Source: Rodentibacter abscessus
GTDB taxonomy: Bacteria > Pseudomonadota > Gammaproteobacteria > Enterobacterales > Pasteurellaceae
Assembly (NCBI RefSeq): GCF_047160095.1
Contig: NZ_AP038785.1
Span: 1,798,001-1,862,000, forward strand
Direction of reading: 5' to 3'
DNA: 64,000 nucleotides
Shown here: piece after piece, positions 40,390 through 47,378 of the stretch
Layout of the letters: each line of letters opens with the position of its first letter
How positions within the stretch are numbered: the first letter of the stretch is position 1
The notes under the pieces: model-generated
What the model was told of the DNA's origin: nothing
Seen by the model: only the letters and a program-made list of their open reading frames with translations
The model's database searches: none
Program-made: the position numbers and the translations under genes

Positions 40390-40689
40390 CTATTCTTCGA
40401 TCACGCTGCCGACATTAGCGACATAACCAAGAAAAATGAGCGCGTTCATTGCGAAAAAGAACTCTTTTTTTACTGCTAATTCGGAAATAGGTGATTTGAT
40501 ATATCCCTTTTCCTCCCAGTCAGTTAGAATATCTAACTCCTCTCGTTTGATATGATCCCTTGAAATATTTTTTCTATTTAATAGGCAATAATTCACATAA
40601 GGCATTAATCGTAATTCTTGCTGTGTAATCTCATAGCCTAATAGTTCATTGGATTTTTGTTTAATTTCATCCGTTAATTTGCCTCTCAT
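40390..40689 (-). CDS. Phage protein of unknown function
   Basis: A 99-residue, mainly helical acidic protein; the final third (EFFFAMNALIFLGYVANVGSVIEE) is hydrophobic. The spacing of seven bases to the replication gene and the GGAGG-like site in front support it as a real gene. No family recognised. Confidence 0.65.
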   Translation of the reverse strand: MRGKLTDEIKQKSNELLGYEITQQELRLMPYVNYCLLNRKNISRDHIKREELDILTDWEEKGYIKSPISELAVKKEFFFAMNALIFLGYVANVGSVIEE

Positions 40690-40704
40690 TTTTTCCTCCT
40701 GTTA

Positions 40705-40983
40705 TTAAAGTGCCGCTAAATACTCACTATGCAATTCAAAATATTCGGTAATCTTGGCATTGGTTGAAGCCAAAGAATCCCGAATTTCTTCTAAGGTGTT
40801 TCGCTCATAAGCCGTCAATTCAAACTTGCGCACCTCATCCAATGCGCCCCAAATCGTGTTATGCAATTTGCCGACTTTGCGAGCCGACTTATCGTCTATC
40901 ACCTCAATAGTTTGATAACGCTCACCAATCGACATAATTTGCAAGGTTGCGCCACAATCCAATTCAAAACACATCTGTTCCAT
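40705..40983 (-). CDS. Phage protein of unknown function
   Basis: A 92-residue protein with a beta-rich N-terminal half (MCFELDCGATLQIMSIGERY) and helices in the second half (LTAYERNTLEEIRDSLASTN). No family recognised. It is in the leftward early block, with short gaps on both sides. Confidence 0.65.
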   Translation of the reverse strand: MEQMCFELDCGATLQIMSIGERYQTIEVIDDKSARKVGKLHNTIWGALDEVRKFELTAYERNTLEEIRDSLASTNAKITEYFELHSEYLAAL

Positions 40984-40991
40984 CTTTCCCC

Positions 40992-41105
40992 CTAAAGTAA
41001 TTTTTCAATCCAATCCGCAAGCCAATTCAACGCCACCGTTAACACGGCAGCCAAAAGCATTAAGCCAATCACTGCCACAACCAATCCCACAATCACATCA
41101 AGCAT
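40992..41105 (-). CDS. Small membrane protein, 37 residues
   Basis: The frame reads MLDVIVGLVVAVIGLMLL at the start and WLADWIEKLL at the end: one membrane helix and an amphipathic tail. It overlaps the end of the upstream gene by eight bases with a GGAGG-type site in front, so translation is coupled. Function unknown. Confidence 0.6.
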   Translation of the reverse strand: MLDVIVGLVVAVIGLMLLAAVLTVALNWLADWIEKLL

Positions 41106-41367
41106 TTTTCCTCCTCACCTGTTTGTTCCTTCTTTCCGCTTGCCACCTCGCCCACTCGGCGTGTTTTTGTAATAATGCTTTTCGTGCTTCTATGATCTGA
41201 TCGCCCATCTCCAAATATTCATTGAAAGCAGCCATCGCCAATTCATCATCACCCTTGTTCACGTGATGGTAATAAGCAAAGAGTTTCTGCTGTAATTCGT
41301 CCAACTTCTTGTATAAATCCCATGTTGCAAAAAGCAGTGCGCCACGGCTAAAAATCACGGTTGCCAT
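41098..41367 (-). CDS. Phage protein of unknown function
   Basis: An 89-residue helical protein with a strongly basic end (HAEWARWQAERRNKQVRRKNA), which suggests nucleic-acid contact. It abuts its upstream neighbour and overlaps the 37-residue membrane protein. No family recognised. Confidence 0.65.
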   Translation of the reverse strand: MATVIFSRGALLFATWDLYKKLDELQQKLFAYYHHVNKGDDELAMAAFNEYLEMGDQIIEARKALLQKHAEWARWQAERRNKQVRRKNA

Positions 41368-41757
41368 CTATTCCTCCACGGTGTCGGCATATCGATTTCG
41401 ATTTGGGTCGATTTGTGAAAATTCACGCTCGGTAATGCTTTCCGGAAATGCGTTGGAAAGTAACCGTACTTTGCGAAAGGCAAGGGCGATTTTGCGTTGC
41501 CCTTGGTTGTTGTAGTGATGTAGTTTGAAACCTGTGCAGTGACGGCTTTTAATATCACTTAAATCCACATTAGCAACTTTCAGTAGAAATTCCCGTAAGC
41601 CTTGTGGCAAACGGTCAAAGCTACGTTCCACTCGGAAACGGCTTTCCTCTTTTAAGTAACACAATGAATCATCAAAATTGGTGATATTCGGCACATCTAT
41701 TTGCCGTTCTCGGCAGAATTTTTCCGCCGCACTTTCATTTTCTAAAACGTACACCAC
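41368..41757 (-). CDS. Phage protein of unknown function
   Basis: A 129-residue protein. The centre (RVERSFDRLPQGLREFLLKVANVDL) is amphipathic. It abuts the next gene without a gap. No family recognised; it lies with the small early genes between Cox and the replication gene. Confidence 0.65.
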   Translation of the reverse strand: MVYVLENESAAEKFCRERQIDVPNITNFDDSLCYLKEESRFRVERSFDRLPQGLREFLLKVANVDLSDIKSRHCTGFKLHHYNNQGQRKIALAFRKVRLLSNAFPESITEREFSQIDPNRNRYADTVEE

Positions 41758-41769
41758 AACCCCCTTGGG

Positions 41770-42036
41770 TTATTTCCCCGTTACAAAACCAAACCACTTT
41801 TTAAAACAACGTTTCAAAGGGCTATTCCACTTTGCTGTTTCCAATTCCGCAATTCGGTCGTGATAAGATTCATTTAATAAAACCTGCTGTGCATTTAAGC
41901 CGACTTGATGCGCCACGTGGCGTTCCAATATCTGCACTTTCTTCTCCAACGCTTTCACGGTTTTATTTAACTGCCATACATTCACCCGTTCACGAGGGCG
42001 TAAAGTGCGGTTGTCGTAGGTGTATTTTTTGCTCAT
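41770..42036 (-). CDS. Phage coiled-coil protein of unknown function
   Basis: I start at MSKKYTYDNRTLRPRE (88 residues), because the frame opening 19 codons earlier lacks a ribosome site while AGGAGTTG lies just before this Met. The middle (LNKTVKALEKKVQILERHV) is a likely coiled coil. A clustered basic tail ends KCFKKW-type. Function unknown. Confidence 0.6.
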   Translation of the reverse strand: MSKKYTYDNRTLRPRERVNVWQLNKTVKALEKKVQILERHVAHQVGLNAQQVLLNESYHDRIAELETAKWNSPLKRCFKKWFGFVTGK

Positions 42037-42128
42037 TTGTTGTTCAACTCCTAAATTTTGGTTGCAAAAATCCTGTCGATTGATTTTTATCAAACGACAA
42101 GCCTTAAAATAAACAAGAAATTTAAAGA

Positions 42129-42374
42129 TTAATCGGTGGCGATTTCTAACTGGCGTTCATCAATCTGCTTTAACGGCTTATTCACCTTCAACGCTTCCGG
42201 ACGCTCGTTATAGGTTGGGGTTCGCACCCTGATGATTTGGCTACTGATTGACAACTCTGCTCCGCAGTTGTTGCAAATGCCAAGCACATTCACCAGCAAC
42301 ATCCCGATTTTTTCTGAAGTACGAACGCGAATACTATTGCCTCCGCAGTTCGTACATTTATGATCTACATTCAT
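42129..42374 (-). CDS. Ogr/Delta-like zinc-finger late activator
   Basis: An 81-residue protein with CTNC near residue 8 and CNNC near residue 34, separated by a basic and beta-rich stretch, the pattern of P2 Ogr and P4 Delta. Those proteins activate the late promoters together with the host polymerase alpha subunit. Here the gene lies in the early block instead of after D, as it does in P2. Confidence 0.8.
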   Translation of the reverse strand: MNVDHKCTNCGGNSIRVRTSEKIGMLLVNVLGICNNCGAELSISSQIIRVRTPTYNERPEALKVNKPLKQIDERQLEIATD

Positions 42375-42408
42375 TTACACACCCTAGCCCTATTTATTTG
42401 ATTTTCTT

Positions 42409-42624
42409 CTAATATTCCTGTTTCACCGCACGCACCATCATCAATGCCGTATTAATCAACGTTTTTTCTTTTTGACTTTTCTTTGGCATAATTGGATAAC
42501 GAATATCGCCATTTGAAATTCTGCCCTCAACAGTGCGTTGGTTTTCCCCACTCAAAGCACAATAGGCTTCCACCGTCATATAGGGCGGGACATTAATCGC
42601 CACATTGATTTCATTGCTTGTCAT
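42409..42624 (-). CDS. Cox-like regulator / excisionase
   Basis: A 71-residue protein with a predicted HTH of the Cox family (VPPYMTVEAYCALSGENQRT, then VEGRISNGDIRYPIMPKKS). In P2 and HP1, Cox represses the lysogenic promoter and directs excision. I prefer the ATG at 42624, after AAGGAAGG, over a GTG two codons earlier. Confidence 0.7.
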   Translation of the reverse strand: MTSNEINVAINVPPYMTVEAYCALSGENQRTVEGRISNGDIRYPIMPKKSQKEKTLINTALMMVRAVKQEY

Positions 42625-42701
42625 ACACACCTTCCTTTTATGCTAAAATCACCTGCACCAACACTAACGCAATAATAGAAAACAACGTTGCGAGGTACGC
42701 C

Positions 42702-42944
42702 ATGTTTAAACGGTCTTTACGATTTTTCATATTTCTCCTTAACTGGGCTATTTTCGGGGCGATTATGGGGCTAAATATCATCTTATTAAGTGATGATCCC
42801 ACCTTCACCTTGTTTAATTACACCTTTAATCAACGTCAACTTTGTTGGTTTAACGCCTTACTGTTTGTGTGGTTTACTTACAAAGAACGTCATTGCATAA
42901 AAAATGAAGTAGAGCGCATTATTCATTGGTTGAAATCGCTTTAA
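42702..42944 (+). CDS. Small two-helix membrane protein
   Basis: An 80-residue protein on the opposite strand to its neighbours. MFKRSLRFF starts after GAGG and two membrane segments follow (residues 8-30 and about 51-63). The rest is basic. A longer reading from 42618 lacks a ribosome site. It lies between two early genes in the Cox operon region and would be transcribed against them. Function unknown; moderate doubt that it is expressed. Confidence 0.5.
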   Translation: MFKRSLRFFIFLLNWAIFGAIMGLNIILLSDDPTFTLFNYTFNQRQLCWFNALLFVWFTYKERHCIKNEVERIIHWLKSL

Positions 42945-43017
42945 ACTTCTCTTCAAAAACCTTTTTCAAACTTTCATAAATGGTTTGCCAATCTATGTCC
43001 GTTCTTAATTCGCTTGA

Positions 43018-43173
43018 TTAATTAATACATTCTTCCAATTTCAACCGAATAAAATCGTGCAACTCACGTTTATCGGATTCCGCCAAGGCTTGTAGCTTGG
43101 CTTTAAAGCTCGCTGTCACCCGAAATGCGATCACTTCCGTTTTCAGCTCACGTTTTTTTTCTGTTTTTGCCAT
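43018..43173 (-). CDS. Ribbon-helix-helix type small protein
   Basis: A 51-residue protein. The segment VIAFRVTASFKAKLQALAES (residues 14-33) looks like the beta strand plus first helix of an RHH/Arc domain, followed by the second helix (RELHDFIRLKLEECIN). Such proteins are repressors or plasmid-type accessory factors. The stop codon is TAA at 43018. Confidence 0.65.
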   Translation of the reverse strand: MAKTEKKRELKTEVIAFRVTASFKAKLQALAESDKRELHDFIRLKLEECIN

Positions 43174-43234
43174 TTTCTTTCCCTTGTTGTTTTTGTTTAC
43201 TTTGTTATACTTTAGCCAAAACTATTCTAAGTAA

Positions 43235-43789
43235 TTAAGGCATTGAGATCTGCGTAACCACATCTTTTATGCTTTGCCAAATTTCCGCATCTGTTGGCAT
43301 AGGGTGCTTGGTTTGATTGGTTGCTCGGCTATGTAATGCAATTAAATACATAGAACTTTGCAGCAAATTACCCAACATACTCGCCACACCAACTAATAGG
43401 GCAGGAACGTATGATCGACCAATATCACCCGGCGCAAGCCCGTTTACTTGCTGAAGAAGCTGATAGAGCTCAACAAGAAAAAGAGGACAGGGAGGTAAAT
43501 CCCACAAGGCTCGTTCTTTTATCGTTTTGTCTAGCGTTGCTAGAGAATTCAAATAAGCAGCTCTATCAGAAGCCCATAGCTGAATTTTTTCAAGTTGCAA
43601 AAAAATATCGCTTGATAAATGAGCAACGCCTATTGGCTCATCTTCAGCCAACGGCGGATAAACTAAATCCTTCGGTACACCAAGATATCGTGTCAATAGC
43701 CCGTAAATTGACTGATTCAATAACTTCAAATATTCATCGTTGATTGATAGGGGAGTAGCCATAGCATTCCGTGTTTGTTTACCTTTCAT
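43235..43789 (-). CDS. Phage protein of unknown function
   Basis: A 184-residue helical protein. The ATG at 43789 follows GAAAGG by a slightly long spacer; a TTG two codons upstream and an ATG nine codons downstream are alternatives. The second half has hydrophobic stretches (VPALLVGVASMLGNLLQSSM). The opposite strand also has a 110-codon frame, judged to be a shadow. No family recognised. Confidence 0.6.
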   Translation of the reverse strand: MKGKQTRNAMATPLSINDEYLKLLNQSIYGLLTRYLGVPKDLVYPPLAEDEPIGVAHLSSDIFLQLEKIQLWASDRAAYLNSLATLDKTIKERALWDLPPCPLFLVELYQLLQQVNGLAPGDIGRSYVPALLVGVASMLGNLLQSSMYLIALHSRATNQTKHPMPTDAEIWQSIKDVVTQISMP

Positions 43790-43812
43790 ACTCAAAAAAA
43801 CCTTTCAAACTT

Positions 43813-44013
43813 TCATAAATTGTTTGCCTGTGTTTCACGCCCATTTTCCCACGCCCTTAACACTAGCAATCGCACCATGGCGGAACGGGATAAATCCCCA
43901 AATCTCGCCCGTTCTTGGTCTAGGCGTGCCAGTTCATCGGTTTTAAATTTCACGTGGACGTTCTCTTTTTTCAGATTTTTTCCCAAATCGTGAGATAGAT
44001 CACTTTTTGCCAT
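43813..44013 (-). CDS. Ribbon-helix-helix regulator
   Basis: A 66-residue protein with an RHH-like core (VHVKFKTDELARLDQE, then RSAMVRLLVLRAWENG). It is the first gene of the leftward early block, divergent from the CI-type repressor, so it may regulate the switch between the two promoters. Starts with ATG at 44013. Confidence 0.7.
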   Translation of the reverse strand: MAKSDLSHDLGKNLKKENVHVKFKTDELARLDQERARFGDLSRSAMVRLLVLRAWENGRETQANNL

Positions 44014-44146
44014 ATAGATCTCCCCTTATATAGTTGATAAAATGATGATGTTTTCATCTTTTAAATGATGATTTAATCTCTTTTTTGAAGATTATATCTT
44101 TGTTTTAAAGAATTGCAATATCTTTTTTCTTTAAATTGGAGATTTT
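44014..44146. promoter_or_regulatory. Divergent switch region with operator-like palindromes
   Basis: An A+T-rich gap of 133 bases between the two divergent regulators. Two palindromes stand out: GATGTTTTCATC (44047-44058) and AAGATTATATCTT (44088-44100); a related ATGATGATTTAATC lies between. They are the natural candidates for CI-type operators over the leftward and rightward promoters. Confidence 0.55.
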
Positions 44147-44554
44147 ATGCCTAGATATAACGTAAAGTTTGATGCAGAGAAAATCATTAACAGAATGAGA
44201 CAAATTTTTCATGCAGAAACAAATAAAGAACTATCAATTCATTTGAATATCAGTGATAAGACTATTTCGGGCTGGAAAGCAAAAGGTGTTATTCCATTAG
44301 ATAAACTTTTGGAGACTGTTTGGCGTACTGATTGTGGGCTTGATTGGCTTGTATATGGGATTGATGAAAAAAATCAAATACCATTAAACGAAATGGAAAT
44401 AGAGCTCTTAAAACGCTTTAAGCAATTAGATTTTTCACAGAAGCTACAAGTTTTTAATTCGATGGAGCAATCAAGCAATACATCACTACAACAAACTATT
44501 GGTAATAATTCTCACCATATTGCCCAAGTTGGGCAAAATCTTATTCAAAAGTAG
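44147..44554 (+). CDS. CI-type phage repressor, short form
   Basis: A 135-residue protein with an N-terminal HTH of the phage CI family (residues 12-70, TNKELSIHLNISDKTISGWK, then GVIPLDKLLET). It lacks the S24 peptidase domain, so classical RecA-stimulated cleavage is not expected. The C-terminal 27 residues are rich in Asn, Gln and Ser (IGNNSHHIAQVGQNLIQ), a pattern repeated in the next gene. An AAATTGGAG site precedes the start. It divides the two transcription blocks of the prophage. Confidence 0.85.
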   Translation: MPRYNVKFDAEKIINRMRQIFHAETNKELSIHLNISDKTISGWKAKGVIPLDKLLETVWRTDCGLDWLVYGIDEKNQIPLNEMEIELLKRFKQLDFSQKLQVFNSMEQSSNTSLQQTIGNNSHHIAQVGQNLIQK

Positions 44555-44565
44555 AGGTTGTATTT

Positions 44566-45192
44566 ATGTTTGATCACATTGGGTTGCCTAAAAACCTTCA
44601 AAAAATACTGGATACTATAGAACATGCAACACCGAAAGAATTAAAAAAATTTAATCAATTCGCTAAAAATTTCCCTACTAGTATTTTAAATATAGAAAAA
44701 TCATTAAATTCCGTTTTCTCTCCTGAAACTCGTGATTTTTTAAAAAAACTTGAATTTATTGAGACTAAAAGTAAATTAAATAAGCTAGCTAGTTATTTGT
44801 CTATCAATGAGCAAAAAAGAATAAAGAATGAAATCGAAGAAGCGACAATAAAATTAAAGCAGGAAATTGAGAAAGTACCTGTAGAGATAATTAAGAAATC
44901 TAAAGAAACATATGAATATAGAAAGTTAGAAAAATCTTTTGAGGATAATGAAGCTAGTTCAAATGAATTTGAGAAGATTATATTTCAATATCAGATAGCT
45001 CTTTACCTATTTAAAATTATATATTCAATTATATCATCTGAACCTCTAATTCATAATGAAGTATCAGGAAGTCAAAATCAGCAAATTCAAGCTATTAATT
45101 CAGAAATAAGTAATAACAATAACTATATATCACCTAATATATCTATTGGTAATAATTCTAATGTAATAATTAATATAACTTCTAAGGAATAA
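44566..45192 (+). CDS. Cargo protein of unknown function, coiled coil with Asn/Ile tail
   Basis: A 208-residue Lys/Glu/Ile-rich protein, 12 bases after the repressor and 5 before the Excalibur gene. Residues 1-150 are helical with coiled-coil character (RIKNEIEEATIKLKQEIEKV). Residues 165-205 are a low-complexity tail with repeats of the type NxxIxxNNN, ending IGNNSNVIINITSK, similar to the repressor tail. Base use is strongly A+T-rich, unlike the late genes. No family recognised. Confidence 0.7.
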   Translation: MFDHIGLPKNLQKILDTIEHATPKELKKFNQFAKNFPTSILNIEKSLNSVFSPETRDFLKKLEFIETKSKLNKLASYLSINEQKRIKNEIEEATIKLKQEIEKVPVEIIKKSKETYEYRKLEKSFEDNEASSNEFEKIIFQYQIALYLFKIIYSIISSEPLIHNEVSGSQNQQIQAINSEISNNNNYISPNISIGNNSNVIINITSKE

Positions 45193-45196
45193 TAAA

Positions 45197-45421
45197 ATGA
45201 AAAAACTCCCTCTCATTCTAACCGCACTTTTTCTCATTTCTTCCCCTGTGCTTGCCAAGGGGAAGAAAGCGGATAGTGAGCAATATAGCTGTGATGATGG
45301 CAAACGTACTTGTAAAGATATGGATAATTGCGAAGATGCGAAGTTTCATTTGCGCCAATGCGGTATGAAAAAACTCGACCGTGATCGCGATGGTGTGCCT
45401 TGTGAAAGTCTTTGTGGGTAA
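45197..45421 (+). CDS. Secreted Excalibur-domain protein
   Basis: A 74-residue exported protein. The signal peptide (MKKLPLILTALFLISSPVLA) ends near residue 20. The mature part has the Excalibur calcium-binding signature DRDRDGVPCESLC and six cysteines that could pair. The domain is common in surface or secreted proteins and nucleases. An uptake signal encodes part of the signal peptide. Start follows AAGGAATAA. Confidence 0.8.
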   Translation: MKKLPLILTALFLISSPVLAKGKKADSEQYSCDDGKRTCKDMDNCEDAKFHLRQCGMKKLDRDRDGVPCESLCG

Positions 45422-45482
45422 TGATTAAAAGTGAATGTAATAATATTTATCTCTTATTTTATTTTTGAAGAGAAAGGAATGT

Positions 45483-46373
45483 ATGTCAAAAAAAGCTAAC
45501 CAACCCCAAAAAGATCCCTTAGAGCCAATAAAAATTGGAATTGTTCGTCCCATTTCAAAGATGGACGAGGATCATTCTGAACAACATTGGGAGGATGTTC
45601 ATTTCCTAATAGAACAAGCTCTATCTAATGATACTAATCATAGTTTTGAAGTAAAATTAGTTAGTGAAGTTCAAGATGCTGATATTATTCAAGCAACCAT
45701 TATTCAAAATTTATTTGAAAGTGATGTGGTTATTTGTGATATGACCTTACATAACCCGAATGTTTTTTTTGAACTTGGATTAAGAATAGCATTTAGAAAA
45801 CCTTGCATTGTGATTCAAGAAGAAGGTACAAAACCTCCCTTTGATGTTAGTTCCATTCGCTATATTCCCTATCCTTGTAAATTAGCTTATGTTAAAGCGA
45901 TTGAATTTCAGCAACAACTCAGAACAACAGTATTGAAAATCCATGAGGCATATATTAATGATGGTTCAGTGAGTACTGACCCGTTATTTTCTAAAGCCAA
46001 AATAGATTATCGAACACAATTAACTGAAATTAAGCAATCATCAGTAGAATTTGTAATGGATCAATTAAAAGAGCTGCAAGGAGCGGTGGCTCATATCCAA
46101 AATGCAATTACAACATATAATCATAATAATATAGGGTTGTTAAGTGTTGAGAAAATTAAGCAAGAATTACTTTTTATGATAACAAAAGAATTTCAATTGG
46201 CAACCCAGAACTCAGCTAGTAGAGAACAATATATAAGTAGAATTCAAGATATGATTTTAGATAGAACTCGTAGGATTCGGAGAGAATATCCACTTCACGT
46301 TTATGAGGATATTAGAAGTAGAGCTTTTGAGTATATGCAAGAGTTATCTTTGCAGCTAAAAAAAGAAGATTAA
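45483..46373 (+). CDS. Nucleoside-deoxyribosyltransferase/TIR-like protein
   Basis: I start at MSKKANQ (45483), after AAGGAATGT, giving 296 residues. Residues 15-135 form a Rossmann-like domain with the signature DMTLHNPNVFFELGLR (Asp86, Glu97), as in nucleoside 2-deoxyribosyltransferase-like and TIR-like effectors that act on nucleotides or NAD. Residues 150-290 are helical. This architecture occurs in prophage and defence-linked genes, and here it is third in the cargo cassette. Substrate unknown. Confidence 0.7.
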   Translation: MSKKANQPQKDPLEPIKIGIVRPISKMDEDHSEQHWEDVHFLIEQALSNDTNHSFEVKLVSEVQDADIIQATIIQNLFESDVVICDMTLHNPNVFFELGLRIAFRKPCIVIQEEGTKPPFDVSSIRYIPYPCKLAYVKAIEFQQQLRTTVLKIHEAYINDGSVSTDPLFSKAKIDYRTQLTEIKQSSVEFVMDQLKELQGAVAHIQNAITTYNHNNIGLLSVEKIKQELLFMITKEFQLATQNSASREQYISRIQDMILDRTRRIRREYPLHVYEDIRSRAFEYMQELSLQLKKED

Positions 46374-46412
46374 GTTTTATTTTAGCGGATTTTTTAGAGT
46401 TATATTAGGTTT

Positions 46413-47192
46413 ATGAATCACACTTGGCATTTATTTTGTGATGAATCAGGTATAAGCGGAAAGCCATTCTATGCTTTCGGTGCATTGTGGGTTAAGGAAA
46501 ATAACTTAATTCGATTTGAGAAAGAAATAACCGCACTACGCCAAAAACATTTTTGTACAGATGAAATAAAATGGCAGTCGGCAAATTCTAAACGTTATGC
46601 GGAATTTTATGATGACTTGATTCGTTTCTTTTTTCAATCAAATTATCTCTTCTTTAATTGTATTGTTGTACAACTTGCAGTGGTAAATAAATCTTTCCAT
46701 AAAGGTAATTATGAAACTGCTAAGCAGAAACATTTTAATCTGTTAGTGTGTAATAAAATAGCAACATCTTTGTTTAAGGATAGAGAGCGTCGTTTTATTT
46801 TATCTGTTGATGATTTACCTTTTAGCTATCGTAAAGCAGATGAAGCAATGCATATTATTGCAAATAATATTATTCGCCAAAAAACGGCGATTCCAAATGC
46901 CATTTTGAAGTTAAATGAAGTAAATTCTAAACATTGCCATGGTGTACAGCTTTGTGATTTATTATTAGGTGCGGTATTAAGCGGCTATCAAAAGGATTCA
47001 TCTTCGGAGCGGAAACAGGCAATTTCTGCTTTAATTGCTGAACATATTGGCTGGGATAAGTTAGCTTATGATACGTTGGACACAGAGAAGAAGTTCAATA
47101 TTTGGTATTTTTATGATTCGACCAAAGGACCGAGAATGGTAAAAACAATGGAAACAAGGTTAAAATACCCACTTCCGGAAGAAAAAAAATGA
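46413..47192 (+). CDS. DUF3800 family protein
   Basis: A 259-residue protein with the DUF3800 start LFCDESGISG (Asp10, Glu11, Ser12), an acidic pair SVDDLPF in the middle and the C-terminal HGVQLCDLLLGAVLSGYQ with the last conserved Asp. The fold is RNase H-like; members occur in phages and defence islands, and nuclease activity is presumed but unproven. It is 40 bases after the preceding cargo gene. Confidence 0.82.
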   Translation: MNHTWHLFCDESGISGKPFYAFGALWVKENNLIRFEKEITALRQKHFCTDEIKWQSANSKRYAEFYDDLIRFFFQSNYLFFNCIVVQLAVVNKSFHKGNYETAKQKHFNLLVCNKIATSLFKDRERRFILSVDDLPFSYRKADEAMHIIANNIIRQKTAIPNAILKLNEVNSKHCHGVQLCDLLLGAVLSGYQKDSSSERKQAISALIAEHIGWDKLAYDTLDTEKKFNIWYFYDSTKGPRMVKTMETRLKYPLPEEKK

Positions 47193-47259
47193 CAGACCTT
47201 TCAGCCTGTCCGTTGAGTGTCCTCGCACAATCATGCAATTTCCCCACTGGGCGGAATCA

Positions 47260-47290
47260 CACAAAGTAGCCGCCCCTATTATTCTTTGTG
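47260..47290. repeat. Inverted repeat between the cargo cassette and gene D
   Basis: CACAAAG (47260-47266) and CTTTGTG (47284-47290) pair, and GGGCGG/CCGCCC nearby overlaps them. It lies in the 186-base gap between the converging DUF3800 and D genes and may be a terminator for one or both. Confidence 0.4.
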
Positions 47291-47378
47291 CTTTGTTACG
47301 AGTAATAATAACTTTTTTTGCCTGAAATGCAATCTTTTATTATTGTGAATTTATAAATTTGTGAGGAAGTTCTCAATT

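Noticed and set aside
43411..43743. 110-codon plus-strand frame opposite the 184-residue early gene
   Set aside because: It is antisense to a frame with better composition and operon context and has no good ribosome site. Only one of the two is likely real.
44566..45192. Abortive-infection or HEPN assignment for the 208-residue cargo protein
   Set aside because: No catalytic motif such as RxxxxH is visible in a convincing place; it is left as unknown.
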